Shown: positions 52,276 through 61,029 of the stretch, piece after piece
How positions within the stretch are numbered: position 1 is the first letter of the stretch
Layout: each line of letters begins with the position of its first letter
Assembly (NCBI RefSeq): GCF_003671765.1
Contig: NZ_QPIB01000001.1
Coordinates: 124,001 to 188,000 of the forward strand
Source: Xenophilus sp. E41
GTDB lineage: Bacteria; Pseudomonadota; Gammaproteobacteria; Burkholderiales; Burkholderiaceae_C
Direction: 5' to 3'
DNA length: 64,000 bases
Notes under the pieces: model-generated
The model's input: only the letters and a program-made list of their open reading frames with translations
Told to the model about the DNA's origin: nothing
Databases searched by the model: none
Program-made: the position numbers and the translations under genes

Positions 52276-53160
52276 ATGACATCCGCCTCCCCCGCCCCTT
52301 CGCTGCCCCGCCGCCATGTGATCGCCGGCCTGGCCGCCAGCCTTGCCACCCCTGCCGTCTGGGCCGCGCGCGCCAAGGCCGCGCCCCCTGCTCCGCCCGC
52401 GCCCCCGCTGTGGCCGAAGGCGCTGGCCGTGCCGGGCGGCGTGGCGCGGCTGTCCCTCGGGCCGGCGGCCGACCGGCCCACGGCACACACCCGCGTGGGC
52501 GACGCGCAGGTGCCGCTGCTGGTGGTGGGCGATGCGATCGACTGGACTGCGCTGGTCGGCATTCCCCTGGCGGCCACGCCGGGCGAGGCGGCCATCACCA
52601 GGGCCGGGCGCAGCATCCCGTACACCGTCGCCCCCAAGCAGTACCGCGAGCAGCACCTGAAGGTGGCGCCGGGCACCGTCGACCTGTCCGCGGAGGACAC
52701 GGCGCGCTACGAGCGCGAGCGCACCCACCTGGCGGGCGTGATGGCGACCTTCACCGACGCACCGCCTGCGACGCTGCACATGGCAGTGCCCGTGCCCGGC
52801 CGGCGCTCCAGCTCCTTCGGCCTGCGCCGCGTCTTCAACGGGCAGTCGCGCAATCCGCACAGCGGCATGGACATCGCGGCCGGCACCGGCACGCCCGTCC
52901 GCGCGCCGCTCGCGGGCCGGGTGATCGACACCGGCGACTACTTCTTCAACGGCGGCACCGTGTGGCTCGACCATGGCGCGGGCCTGCTCAGCATGTACTG
53001 CCACCTGAGCCGCATCGACTGCAAGGTGGGCGACAGGGTCAAGCCCGGCGACGCCTTCTGCGCGGTGGGCGCCACCGGCCGCGTAACGGGCCCGCACCTG
53101 CACTGGTCGGTGATGCTGAATCGCGCCATGGTCGACCCCGCCCTGTTCATCGACGCCTGA
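52276..53160 (+). CDS. M23 family metallopeptidase (LytM/LasA-type)
   Basis: A 294-residue peptidoglycan endopeptidase or regulator. A leader with RRHVIAGLAASLATPAVWA suggests export (Tat-like). The C-terminal M23 domain (residues ~175-294) keeps the zinc ligands: first His and Asp in HSGMDIAAG and the HxH in GPHLHWSVML, so it should be catalytically active. The N-terminal region is a beta-rich domain (DUF with KQYREQHLKV) often seen before M23. It acts in the periplasm on peptide crosslinks. Confidence 0.92.
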   Translation: MTSASPAPSLPRRHVIAGLAASLATPAVWAARAKAAPPAPPAPPLWPKALAVPGGVARLSLGPAADRPTAHTRVGDAQVPLLVVGDAIDWTALVGIPLAATPGEAAITRAGRSIPYTVAPKQYREQHLKVAPGTVDLSAEDTARYERERTHLAGVMATFTDAPPATLHMAVPVPGRRSSSFGLRRVFNGQSRNPHSGMDIAAGTGTPVRAPLAGRVIDTGDYFFNGGTVWLDHGAGLLSMYCHLSRIDCKVGDRVKPGDAFCAVGATGRVTGPHLHWSVMLNRAMVDPALFIDA

Positions 53161-53233
53161 GAGACCGGCGCCGCACCGATTGACGAGCGCGCCGGTTGCA
53201 CCTTAAAAGGGCGTCAAACAGGAGTCGGGCGCG

Positions 53234-53740
53234 ATGGCCGTTGAACCGTTGGAAGAAGCACTCGGGCGTGCGGCTGCATTGCCCGCGGATGCGCCTGCCG
53301 AGCGCATCGATCGCGCGGTGCACGAGGTGGTGCGGCTCATGCGCGAGCATATGCAGATGGACGTGGCCTTCGTCTCGCACCTGCACGGCGGGCGGCGCTA
53401 CTTCATCACCGTCGACACGCGCGCCGGCGCCGAGGTGATCGCCACTGGCGACTCGGACCCGGCGGAAGAAAGCTTCTGCCAGCGTGTGATCGACGGCCGC
53501 CTGCCGCAGAGCATCCAGGACGTTCGCCTGCTGCCCGGCGCCGCCGAGCTGCCGGCACCGTCCTTCAGCATCGGTTCGCACCTGAGCACACCCGTCGTGC
53601 TGGGTGACGGCAGCATCTACGGCACGATGTGCTGCTTCAGCTTCGAGGCGGCACGGCCGCTTGTCGATCGCGACCTCAAGCGCCTGCGGATGGCGGCCGA
53701 CCTGACGGCACGCCTGATCGACCAGCGGCACCGCACCTGA
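53234..53740 (+). CDS. GAF domain protein
   Basis: A 168-residue protein made almost wholly of one GAF domain: VVRLMREHMQMDVAFVSHLHGGRRYFITVD, ATGDSDPAEESFCQRVIDGRLPQSIQDV, GSHLSTPVVLGDGSIYGTMCCF. Stand-alone GAF proteins bind cyclic nucleotides, haem, tetrapyrroles or other small molecules. No output domain is present. It lies between the M23 gene and an ABC ATPase gene on the same strand, with no overlap. Confidence 0.87.
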   Translation: MAVEPLEEALGRAAALPADAPAERIDRAVHEVVRLMREHMQMDVAFVSHLHGGRRYFITVDTRAGAEVIATGDSDPAEESFCQRVIDGRLPQSIQDVRLLPGAAELPAPSFSIGSHLSTPVVLGDGSIYGTMCCFSFEAARPLVDRDLKRLRMAADLTARLIDQRHRT

Positions 53741-53817
53741 CAGGGGGGCGCACCGCGGCGCTACGACAATGCGGTCCTCCGACGACCGCCCTGCGGCGTT
53801 GAAGACGAGTCCGCGCC

Positions 53818-54459
53818 ATGACTGACCCCTCCTCCGCTCCCGTCCTCCAGATCCACCGCTTGCGGGTGGCCTTCCCCGGAGAAGCGCCGTTGATCTCCTG
53901 TGAGTCGCTCGCCCTGCCTGCAGGCCTCACGCTGGTCGAGGGCGACACCGGCTCGGGCAAAAGCACGCTGCTGCGCGTTCTGGCCGGCAAACAACCCGCG
54001 CAGGGCACGCTGGTGCTGGGCGCCATCGAGCTCGCGCATGCACCACAGGCCTACCGGCATGCCGTGTTCCATGTCGATGCGCGCGACGCGGCGCTCGATG
54101 CGCTCACGCCGCGCGACTGCACCGCCACCTGGCGTGAGCACGACCCGGGCTTCGATGCAGCGCGCTGGTCCTCGATCGTCGAGGGCTTCGCGCTGGGCGA
54201 GCACCTCGACAAGCGCATGGACATGCTCTCCACCGGCTCGCGGCGCAAGGTGGCGCTGGCCGCCGCGCTGGCCAGCGGCCGCGCGCTGGTGCTGCTCGAC
54301 GAGCCCACGGCCGCACTCGACAAGGCCTCGGTGCGCTGGCTGTGGCAGGTGCTGGCCGAGCGCGCGAGCCAGGGCATGCGCCAGGCCGTGGTCCTGGCCA
54401 GCAGCTTGCCCGTACAGGGCCTGCCGCTGGCCGCAGTACTCACCCTTCCGCTTCGCTGA
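53818..54459 (+). CDS. Lone ABC-type ATPase
   Basis: A 213-residue ATP-binding protein: Walker A GDTGSGKST (residues 43-51), degenerate signature LSTGSRRK in place of LSGGQ, Walker B LVLLDEPTAALD. No transmembrane partner is encoded nearby; the downstream gene encodes a secreted 157-residue protein and overlaps it. It may energise a remote permease or act in a non-transport role like CcmA or haem/lipid maturation ATPases, which it resembles in size. Confidence 0.85.
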   Translation: MTDPSSAPVLQIHRLRVAFPGEAPLISCESLALPAGLTLVEGDTGSGKSTLLRVLAGKQPAQGTLVLGAIELAHAPQAYRHAVFHVDARDAALDALTPRDCTATWREHDPGFDAARWSSIVEGFALGEHLDKRMDMLSTGSRRKVALAAALASGRALVLLDEPTAALDKASVRWLWQVLAERASQGMRQAVVLASSLPVQGLPLAAVLTLPLR

Positions 54460-54932
54460 TGCCGCTGCACGCTCGCACCCCCTCGTCCGACTCCCGCCGC
54501 CGCTGGCTCCTGTGGGCCGCCGCCATGGCATGGCTGCCGGTCGCGGCGCCGGCGCAGGTCAAGACGTCCGCCGCGCCCGCCGCCCGGGTGCCATCGCTGC
54601 GCGTGCGCTTCTCCCGGCGGGGTGGCCAGCGGCTGCTGCGCGGCCGGCTGCAGGCGCCGGCGCACAGCGTGCGCGACTACCTCATCCAGGGGCGCGCCGG
54701 GCAGTCGCTCGAAGTGGAACTGGAGACGCTCGCACCTGGCGCATCGTTCAAGGTGCTGGGCCCGCAACACAAGGACGCGCTCTTCATGAGCGAGTTCTCG
54801 GCCCTGCCGCTGTGGCAGGGGCGGCTGGCGGCCGATGGCGACTACCGCGTTCGCGTGTCGCTCAACCCGGTGCAGCGCGCCCGCGGCGAGTCGATGGATT
54901 TCATCCTGCGGCTGGCCCTGCGCGCCGCCTGA
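54459..54932 (+). CDS. Periplasmic hypothetical protein
   Basis: A 157-residue protein with a signal peptide (RRRWLLWAAAMAWLPVAAPAQ, cleavage near residue 32). The mature part is beta-rich: VRFSRRGGQRLLRGRLQAPAHSVRDYLIQG and a closing GDYRVRVSLNPVQRARGES..DFILRLAL, like the DIxG-type beta-sandwich found in some inhibitor proteins. I recognise no family with certainty. Its ATG shares a base with the ATPase stop (TGATG), so the pair may work together. Confidence 0.72.
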   Translation: MPLHARTPSSDSRRRWLLWAAAMAWLPVAAPAQVKTSAAPAARVPSLRVRFSRRGGQRLLRGRLQAPAHSVRDYLIQGRAGQSLEVELETLAPGASFKVLGPQHKDALFMSEFSALPLWQGRLAADGDYRVRVSLNPVQRARGESMDFILRLALRAA

Positions 54933-54945
54933 AGTCCGCCGCCCC

Positions 54946-56592
54946 TCAGGAGCGCGTGCCGGTGGCGCCGTCGAGTGCCATGCGCACGCGCAACGCCAGG
55001 TCCGACAGGCGGTACGGCTTCTTGAGGATGTCGAACTCCGAGGGCGCGACCTGGTCGATGTTGCCCATGTCGCGGTCGTAGCCGGTGGTCAGCAGCACAT
55101 GGACCGAGGGCAGCAGGCGCCGGACCTCGCGCGCCAGCGTGTAGCCGTTGATGCCGCCGGGCATCACGACGTCGGAGAACAGCAGGTCGGGCATGCGGTC
55201 GGGCGGCAGCGAGCGCACCAGCTCCAGCGCGGCGCGGCCCGAGTCGGCGACGTGCACGCGGTAGCCCAGGCCCTCGAGCATGTCGCGCGCCAGTTCCGAC
55301 ACCTCGGGCCGGTCTTCCACCACGAGGATGGTCTCGCTCCCACCCCGCTCGTTGGGACGCAAGCCGCTCTCGCCCTCGATCCGCACGGCATTGCGCACCG
55401 CCGGGAAGAACATGCGCACCGTGGTGCCCTGACCCGGCTCGGACGAGACCGTCGCCGTGCCGCCCGACTGCTTCGCGAAGCCGTACACCATCGACAGGCC
55501 CAGGCCCGTGCCCTTGCCCTCGTCCTTGGTGGTGAAGAACGGGTCCATCACACGCGCGATGATGTCCGCCGGGATGCCGGTGCCGGTGTCGGTGACGGAC
55601 AGCGCCGCATAAGCGCCGGGGCGCAGGCCGGCGGGCAGTTCGCCGCTGTCGTCGCCCTCGTTGGCGGCCTCGACCGCACGCGTCTCGATGCGGATGCGGC
55701 CACCGTCGGGCATGGCGTCGCGCGCATTCATCAGGACGTTGAGCAGCGCCACCTCGACCTGCGTGGTGTCGAGCTCGCAGTTGGGCAGGTCGGGCGCCAG
55801 GTCGAACTCGAGCTGGATCTGCTCGCCCAGCGTGCGCTGCACCAGCGCCGTCATGCCGGTGGCCAGTGTGTTGAGGTTGATGGTGCGCCCGCGCAGCTGC
55901 TGCTTGCGCGAAAAGGCCAGCAGCTGCTGCGTGAGGGTCGACGCCTTGGTCACCGCGCTGCGGATGCTGCCGATGCCGCGCGCGAGGTCCTCGGGCCCGA
56001 GCTTGTTCAGGCGGGCCCGGGCACTCATGAGGTCGAGGTGCCCCGACATGACCTGCAGCAGGTTGTTGAAGTCGTGCGCGATGCCGCCGGTGAGCTGGCC
56101 CAGCGCCTCCATCTTCTGCGCCTGGGCCAGGCCCTCCTCGGCGTCGCGACGGCGGCTGACGTCGAGCTGCGAGGCGAAGAAAAACACCAGTTCATCGTTG
56201 CGGTCGTAGACCGGCGAGATGAACAGCGCATTCCAGAAGGAGGAGCCGTCCTTGCGGTAGTTGAGCACCTCCAGCGAGATCTCGCGCCGCTGGTCGATCG
56301 CCTGGCGGATGGTCTGCACCGTCTGGCGATCCGTTGCGGGGCCCTGCAGGAAGCGGCAGTTGTGGCCCAGCAACTCGTCGATCGAATAGCCGCTCATCGC
56401 CACGAAGGCGCGGTTGGCGAAGACGATGGGATTGTCGGGCTGGCGCGGATCGGTCACGAGCATGGGCATGCGCGTGGTCTCGATGGCGGCGAAGAAGATG
56501 TCGTCCCGGTGGGAAACGAACTGGGAGGGCCCGCCGTCCTCGACCTGGACAGGGCTGCGGCCGGGAATTGGCGGTTTTTCGGGTTGGCTCAT
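54946..56592 (-). CDS. LOV-domain blue-light hybrid histidine kinase
   Basis: A 548-residue soluble photoreceptor kinase. The PAS domain (~32-145) has the LOV signature GHNCRFLQG with the photoactive C79 and FMN-contacting NYRKDGSSFWN. Next come HisKA with H173 (GGIAHDFNNLL), HATPase (MNARDAMPDGGR, DTGTGIP, GTGLGLSMVYGF) and a C-terminal receiver domain with phospho-acceptor Asp in DLLFSDVVMPGG. No membrane segment. The order LOV-HK-REC is known in Pseudomonas and Xanthomonas photoreceptors. It lies alone, convergent with the preceding gene, and lacks an adjacent effector. Confidence 0.93.
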   Translation of the reverse strand: MSQPEKPPIPGRSPVQVEDGGPSQFVSHRDDIFFAAIETTRMPMLVTDPRQPDNPIVFANRAFVAMSGYSIDELLGHNCRFLQGPATDRQTVQTIRQAIDQRREISLEVLNYRKDGSSFWNALFISPVYDRNDELVFFFASQLDVSRRRDAEEGLAQAQKMEALGQLTGGIAHDFNNLLQVMSGHLDLMSARARLNKLGPEDLARGIGSIRSAVTKASTLTQQLLAFSRKQQLRGRTINLNTLATGMTALVQRTLGEQIQLEFDLAPDLPNCELDTTQVEVALLNVLMNARDAMPDGGRIRIETRAVEAANEGDDSGELPAGLRPGAYAALSVTDTGTGIPADIIARVMDPFFTTKDEGKGTGLGLSMVYGFAKQSGGTATVSSEPGQGTTVRMFFPAVRNAVRIEGESGLRPNERGGSETILVVEDRPEVSELARDMLEGLGYRVHVADSGRAALELVRSLPPDRMPDLLFSDVVMPGGINGYTLAREVRRLLPSVHVLLTTGYDRDMGNIDQVAPSEFDILKKPYRLSDLALRVRMALDGATGTRS

Positions 56593-56692
56593 GGGGCGCG
56601 GCCCGCAAGGGCGCCGGATGATGCGCGATAGCGTACCTTCGGTCTAGCGCGCGGCCTGTCGGATAAAGCGCCGCACAGCGGGCACCGCCCGG

Positions 56693-57004
56693 TCATTCGG
56701 GGCGCTTGTAGACCAGGCCCAGCACGGCGCCGTTCTCGTCGGCCGTGCACACGGCGCTGCGCTTTTGCGGGCCGACGGCCAGGTTGACGGCATAGACGCC
56801 GTCGCGCGGCGTGCTGCTGCTCATCACCGCCACCCCCGCCGGCGGCACCTTGAACTCGCGCACGGCAGCGGCCACGCAGTTCTTCACGCTGACGTCGGGG
56901 GCGCCGCCCGCGCGCACGGCGGTGCTGCTGCAGGCGGACAGGGCCAGGGCGATGCCGGCAGCGGCGGCGAGAGGCGCAGGTCCGAAGCGGTGAAAGGGGG
57001 TCAT
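56693..57004 (-). CDS. Small lipoprotein
   Basis: A 103-residue protein with a lipoprotein signal (ALALSACSST, lipidated Cys ~25). The mature part (VKNCVAAAVREFKVPPAGVAVMSS, DGVYAVNLAVGPQKRSAVCTADENG) has a pair of Cys that could form a disulfide. No family recognised for certain. ATG 57004 follows AAGGAGTTGCCG. Similar small lipoproteins are frequent in this lineage. Confidence 0.8.
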   Translation of the reverse strand: MTPFHRFGPAPLAAAAGIALALSACSSTAVRAGGAPDVSVKNCVAAAVREFKVPPAGVAVMSSSTPRDGVYAVNLAVGPQKRSAVCTADENGAVLGLVYKRPE

Positions 57005-57161
57005 CGGCAACTCCTTGAAAGCGATGGGCCGCAGGCGCGGTGCGCCATCGGTCCGTATTGGAGGCGAGGCGCCCGCGCCGGTTCGCCGGACGCCGCCGGC
57101 ACGCGGGGCCGTCCGACGCCGCGCCCGCCAGTGCTTCGCGGGCCTCGCAGGCGCCGCGGGG

Positions 57162-59108
57162 TCAGGCCGTCGGCCTCCACAGCGCGGCGCCCTCGCGCAG
57201 CGCATCGGCGGCATCGTGCACGACCTGGCGCAGCGCCGCGTCGTGCAGGACAGCGCCGGCCTGGAGCGCAGCCGCCGCGGCGCCCTCGGGGTCCTCTTCG
57301 AAGCCCTGCAGGGCGCGCAGCACGGCTTCGAGCGCGGCGCGCTGGGGGTCGCCCTCGCTGCAGGCGTCGATCGCGTCCTGCAATGTGGTGACGGCATGGC
57401 CCAGGTTCAGCGCCGCCAGCAGGCCCTCCGGCGCGTCGCCGGAGCGGCCGGCGCGCTGCAGGTCCAGCAGCAGGCGCAGGATGCGCCGCGCCGTCTGCGC
57501 GTGCCACTCGCCCGCCACGGCCGCGGCGCGCGTGCGCGGGTGGTCGAAGAGGCGCGCCACGTCGCGCCGGATGTGGCCGGCCAGCGCCTGCGAGCGCGCC
57601 GCCGAACGGTCGGGCGCCAGCAGGAAGGCACTGCCCACCAGCACCGCCCCCGTCATCAGCGCCGCGGCCCCGTTGAGGATCTCCGGGCCGGCGGCCGCCG
57701 GCATGCCGGCCTGGCTGCCGAGCATGAAGCACATGTTGGCATCCAGCGCCGGCATGGCGGTGTGGCGGCTCACGCGCGCCAGCGCGCCGACGGCGATGAA
57801 GGGCACGATGCTGAGCACCAGCGACACCGGGCCGTCCACCTGAGGCTGCACCACGAAGCGGTAGAAGGTGGCGGCCACCACGCCGGCCGCCACGCCGGCG
57901 ATGAGCTTCGGTGCCACCGCGCGCGGCGCCGGCAGCGTTCCCAGGACCATCGAGAAGATGCACACACCCAGCGCCGCCAGCTCGGCCGCCGGCCAGCCGG
58001 AGGCCAGGCCCACGGCCGCGGCGACGAAGGTGCCCAGTCCGGCGGCCGCGGCGTTGCCCGCGGCGCGCTGCCAGTCGCGCTGCGGCGTCAGGTAGGCGCT
58101 CGCGCGCGGTGCGAAACCGCGCTCGTCGGCGGCCGCGTCGACGCGCTGCGCGAACAAGGCCTGTTCGGCCGCCACCAGCCAGGCCATCGCGCGGTGGACG
58201 CGATCCTCGGGCGTGGCCGCCCGGCCCGGGAGCTGGGCCGGGTCCAGCGGCGCCGGCTCCCAGGGTGCAGCCTCGCGGAGCCGGGCGGCCTGGCTGGCGA
58301 GCTGGCCCGCCAGCGCGTCGGGCACCGGCTCGCCGCGCAGGCGCCGGGCGCGCAGCGCCGCCGCGGCGGCCATCAGCGCGATGGAGGCGGCCACCAGCGC
58401 CGTCGTGTAGCGCAGGCGCCGGTAGCCTTCGACCGAACCGGCGGCCACGGTGCGAGCGGCGGTGTCGACCTCGCCCATCTCGGTCAGCACGCGCCGCTCC
58501 AGCGCGGCCGTGTCGCGCGCCGGGCGGCCTGCGGCCGCCTCGGCGGCGAAGCCGGCGGCGTCGGCCGCCAGGTGCCGCACGCGCTGGTAGAACTCGCGCC
58601 GCCGAGCCGAGGGCGTGAAGAAGCCCGTGACCAGCGTGACCACCACGACGCCGATCAGCGTGCACTCCACGCGCGCCACCGCCAGCGGCAGCAGCCGCTC
58701 CGGCGCCAGTACCGAGGGCAGCACGACCACCGCCGCCGTCATGCCGGCCATCAGCGCCGCATACGACACCACGCCGCGCAGCAGCGCCGCGGCCGCGGCG
58801 CCGCCTGCCGCCCACAGGCCCAGCAGCGCCAGCGCCGCATAGGGGCCCGGGACGGCGCGCAGGATCGCGAAACCCGCCGCCGCGCCGACCAGCGTGCCGA
58901 CGATGCGGAAGAAGCCGCGCTCGATGAGCAGGCCGCGCGCGTTCTGCGCGACGACCCACACCGGCATCGCGGCCCAGTAGGCGTTGTGGACGTGGAAGGC
59001 GGCGGCGATGGCGAAGCCCAGCGTGGCGGCCAGGGCCATGCGCAGCGCGAGGGCGGCGCCCGCTGCGTCGATGCCGAGGCGCCGGCCGACGGAGGCGAGC
59101 GTGTTCAT
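57162..59108 (-). CDS. FUSC family efflux protein (AaeB/YccS-like)
   Basis: A 648-residue inner-membrane protein with two sets of about five to six helices (residues ~20-165 and ~360-515) and helical cytoplasmic segments after each. The start ALRMALAATLGFAIAAAFHVHNAYWAAMPVWVV is the FUSC N-terminal pattern, as in AaeB aromatic-acid exporters. AaeB usually needs an AaeA adaptor, which is not adjacent. The divergent TetR gene, with operators 220 bp upstream, may regulate it. This is the second FUSC gene of the window. Confidence 0.87.
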   Translation of the reverse strand: MNTLASVGRRLGIDAAGAALALRMALAATLGFAIAAAFHVHNAYWAAMPVWVVAQNARGLLIERGFFRIVGTLVGAAAGFAILRAVPGPYAALALLGLWAAGGAAAAALLRGVVSYAALMAGMTAAVVVLPSVLAPERLLPLAVARVECTLIGVVVVTLVTGFFTPSARRREFYQRVRHLAADAAGFAAEAAAGRPARDTAALERRVLTEMGEVDTAARTVAAGSVEGYRRLRYTTALVAASIALMAAAAALRARRLRGEPVPDALAGQLASQAARLREAAPWEPAPLDPAQLPGRAATPEDRVHRAMAWLVAAEQALFAQRVDAAADERGFAPRASAYLTPQRDWQRAAGNAAAAGLGTFVAAAVGLASGWPAAELAALGVCIFSMVLGTLPAPRAVAPKLIAGVAAGVVAATFYRFVVQPQVDGPVSLVLSIVPFIAVGALARVSRHTAMPALDANMCFMLGSQAGMPAAAGPEILNGAAALMTGAVLVGSAFLLAPDRSAARSQALAGHIRRDVARLFDHPRTRAAAVAGEWHAQTARRILRLLLDLQRAGRSGDAPEGLLAALNLGHAVTTLQDAIDACSEGDPQRAALEAVLRALQGFEEDPEGAAAAALQAGAVLHDAALRQVVHDAADALREGAALWRPTA

Positions 59109-59231
59109 GGCCGCGGATTGTCGGCCGCGCCGACAGCCGGCGGCCGGACACGCCGCGATGGCGCAGTGGCCGGGTGGGGCGCGCGGCCACGGACTTGCAC
59201 GGCAGCGCGCCATTGACTGCCCACCTTTTGC

Positions 59232-59289
59232 GCTCCTGAATTCATAGCTGCTCGCGCAGACAGGACGCGCACCGGGGGCTGTTTCATCC
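59232..59289 (+). repeat. Dispersed intergenic repeat, copy 11
   Basis: GCTCCTGAATTCATAGCTGC, TCGCGCAGACAGGACGCGC, then GGGGGCTGTTTCATC. The left arm is eroded (CTCCTGAA for CTATTGAA). It lies in the divergent gap between the FUSC and TetR genes. Confidence 0.72.
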
Positions 59290-59328
59290 TCGACTTCGGT
59301 GCAAGTTACATTTTTTCGCTTGCGCCAT

Positions 59329-59369
59329 ACCAATCGGTACGTATAGTCCATACCAACCAATCGGTATGG
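59329..59369. promoter_or_regulatory. TetR operator pair upstream of the 59372 gene
   Basis: ACCAATCGGTA occurs at 59329-59339 and 59356-59366 (27 bp apart). The first is within the palindrome TACC-AATC-GGTA; the second is within CCATACC...GGTATGG arms that span the in-frame ATG at 59366. Both suit autorepression by the adjacent TetR protein. Confidence 0.65.
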
Positions 59370-59371
59370 TC

Positions 59372-60064
59372 ATGAACACCCCCACTTCCCCTGCCCTCCC
59401 GTCGCGCACCCGGCTGCTCGACGCCGCGCTGCAGGTCATCCGCACCAAGGGCTACACCGCGACCACGGTCGACGAGATCTGCCAGGCCGCCGGCGTGACC
59501 AAGGGCAGCTTCTTCCACCACTTCAAGGGCAAGGAAGATCTCGCCATCCAGGCCACGCTGCACTGGAGCGACGTCACCGGTGCCGCCTTCGCCGCCGCCG
59601 ACTACCACCGACTGCCCGACCCGCGCGAGCGCGTGCTGGGCTACATCGACCTGCGGGCCGTCATGCTGGCCGGCGAGCTGCCCGACTTCACCTGCCTGCT
59701 CGGCACCATGGTGCAGGAGACCTTCACCACCCACCCTGCCATCCGCGACGCCTGCAATGCCGGCATCGAGGGGCATGCGCACACGGTGGCGGTGGACATC
59801 GCGCAGGCCCAGGCGCTGTACGTGCCCGACGCCACCTGGGACGCGCAGGAGCTCGCGCTCTACACCCAGGCCGCGCTGCAGGGCGCCTTCGTGCTGGCCA
59901 AGGCGCAGGGCGGCGCGCACATCGCGTCGGTCTGCGTGGCCCACCTGCGCGCCTATGTGCAGGCGCTGCTCACGCCCGGCGCGGCGGTGCAGCTCGCGCC
60001 GCCCGTGCCGGTGGGCGAGCACATTCCGGTTCCCGCATCCCGACACCAAGGAGACACACCATGA
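59372..60064 (+). CDS. TetR family transcriptional regulator
   Basis: A 230-residue regulator. HTH at ~10-55: TRLLDAALQVIRTKGYTAT, VDEICQAAGVTKGSFFHHF, KGKEDLAIQA. The C-terminal domain (AWN-type TetR_C, LPDFTCLLGTMVQETFTTHP with conserved Cys) is typical of NemR/AcuR-like regulators, which sense electrophiles through Cys. ATG 59372 is preferred to ATG 59366 because the latter lies in the operator. It overlaps the GFA gene (ATGA), starting the TetR-GFA-SRPBCC-VOC operon. Confidence 0.9.
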   Translation: MNTPTSPALPSRTRLLDAALQVIRTKGYTATTVDEICQAAGVTKGSFFHHFKGKEDLAIQATLHWSDVTGAAFAAADYHRLPDPRERVLGYIDLRAVMLAGELPDFTCLLGTMVQETFTTHPAIRDACNAGIEGHAHTVAVDIAQAQALYVPDATWDAQELALYTQAALQGAFVLAKAQGGAHIASVCVAHLRAYVQALLTPGAAVQLAPPVPVGEHIPVPASRHQGDTP

Positions 60065-60414
60065 CCCCCACCCACCGCGTGAGCTGCCACTGCGGCGCCG
60101 TGCGCCTCGAAGTCGACGGCACCATCGACTCGGGCATGGCCTGCAACTGCTCGATGTGCCAGCGCAAGGGCTCGCTGCTGTGGTTCGTGCCGCCGCAGCA
60201 GGTGCGCTTCGAGTCCGACGAGAGCAAGGTGGGCCGCTACCTCTTCCACAGGCATGTGATCGCGCACCGCTTCTGCACCGTCTGCGGCATCCATCCCTAC
60301 GCCGACGGGAAGAAGCCCGACGGCTCGCCGATGGTGGCGATCAACCTGCGCTGCGTGGAAGGCATCGACCTCGACGCCATCCCGGTGAAGCACGTGAACG
60401 GCCGAGCCTTCTAG
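60061..60414 (+). CDS. GFA (glutathione-dependent formaldehyde-activating-like) domain protein
   Basis: A 117-residue zinc protein with the GFA cysteine pattern: SCHCGAVRLEVDG (C-x-C), CNCSMCQRKGS (C-x-C-x2-C), and RFCTVCGIHPYADG (C-x2-CG). The Gfa name is historical; most family members do not catalyse formaldehyde-glutathione adduct formation, and this one lies far from the frm operon. Coupled to the TetR gene, it is likely part of an electrophile-response operon. Confidence 0.9.
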   Translation: MTPTHRVSCHCGAVRLEVDGTIDSGMACNCSMCQRKGSLLWFVPPQQVRFESDESKVGRYLFHRHVIAHRFCTVCGIHPYADGKKPDGSPMVAINLRCVEGIDLDAIPVKHVNGRAF

Positions 60415-60509
60415 GCGCACGTCAGCCCCTTTCCTCGTTCCCGCCGAACTTGCGGCCCGCGCGGCTGCAAGCCCTTCCTCACCCTGCTTTTGCAACCCAG
60501 GAGCTCACC

Positions 60510-61019
60510 ATGACCGACACGACGAATCCCGATCCCTGCCGCAACGTCGCCGCGAGCGATGCCCATGCGCTCAGCCTCACGCGCCTGTACGACGCCACGC
60601 CGGAGCAGGTCTTCCGCGCCTGGACCGACCCCGAACTGCTCAAGCAGTGGTTCGTCCCGCGCCCGTGGACCATCTCCAGGGTGCAGCACGACCTGCGCCC
60701 CGGCGGCCAGTCGCTGGTGGTGATGCGCGACCCCGAGGGCAACGAGTACCCGAACGACGGCGTGTTCCTCGAGATCGTGCCCAACCGCAAGCTGGTGTTC
60801 ACGAACGCCTTCACGCCCGGCTGGGTGCCGGCCGATCCGCAGCCGATCAAGATGGTCGCGGTGGTGAGCTTCGAACCCGAAGGCGACGGCAAGACGCGCT
60901 ACACCGCCACCGCCATGCACTGGAGCGCGGCCGACCGCGAGACGCACGAGAAGATGGGCTTCCACGAAGGCTGGGGCCAGTGCGCCGACCAGTTGGCCGA
61001 GCTGCTGGCCAAGCGCTGA
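60510..61019 (+). CDS. SRPBCC (AHSA1-like) family protein
   Basis: A 169-residue START-fold protein: LTRLYDATPEQVFRAWTDPELLKQWFVP at the start and GFHEGWGQCADQLAELLAKR at the end, with DPEGNEYPNDGVFLEIVPNRKLVFT in the middle, typical of the AHSA1 branch that binds hydrophobic ligands. ACCCAGGAGCTCACC precedes ATG 60510. It is followed by a PhnB-type VOC gene after 10 bp, a frequent pairing in stress operons. Confidence 0.9.
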   Translation: MTDTTNPDPCRNVAASDAHALSLTRLYDATPEQVFRAWTDPELLKQWFVPRPWTISRVQHDLRPGGQSLVVMRDPEGNEYPNDGVFLEIVPNRKLVFTNAFTPGWVPADPQPIKMVAVVSFEPEGDGKTRYTATAMHWSAADRETHEKMGFHEGWGQCADQLAELLAKR

Positions 61020-61029
61020 GGAGCACACC

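Noticed and set aside
60061-60414. GFA protein as part of formaldehyde detoxification with frmA
   Set aside because: The gene is 55 kb away, in a TetR-controlled operon with SRPBCC and VOC genes; family members generally lack that activity.
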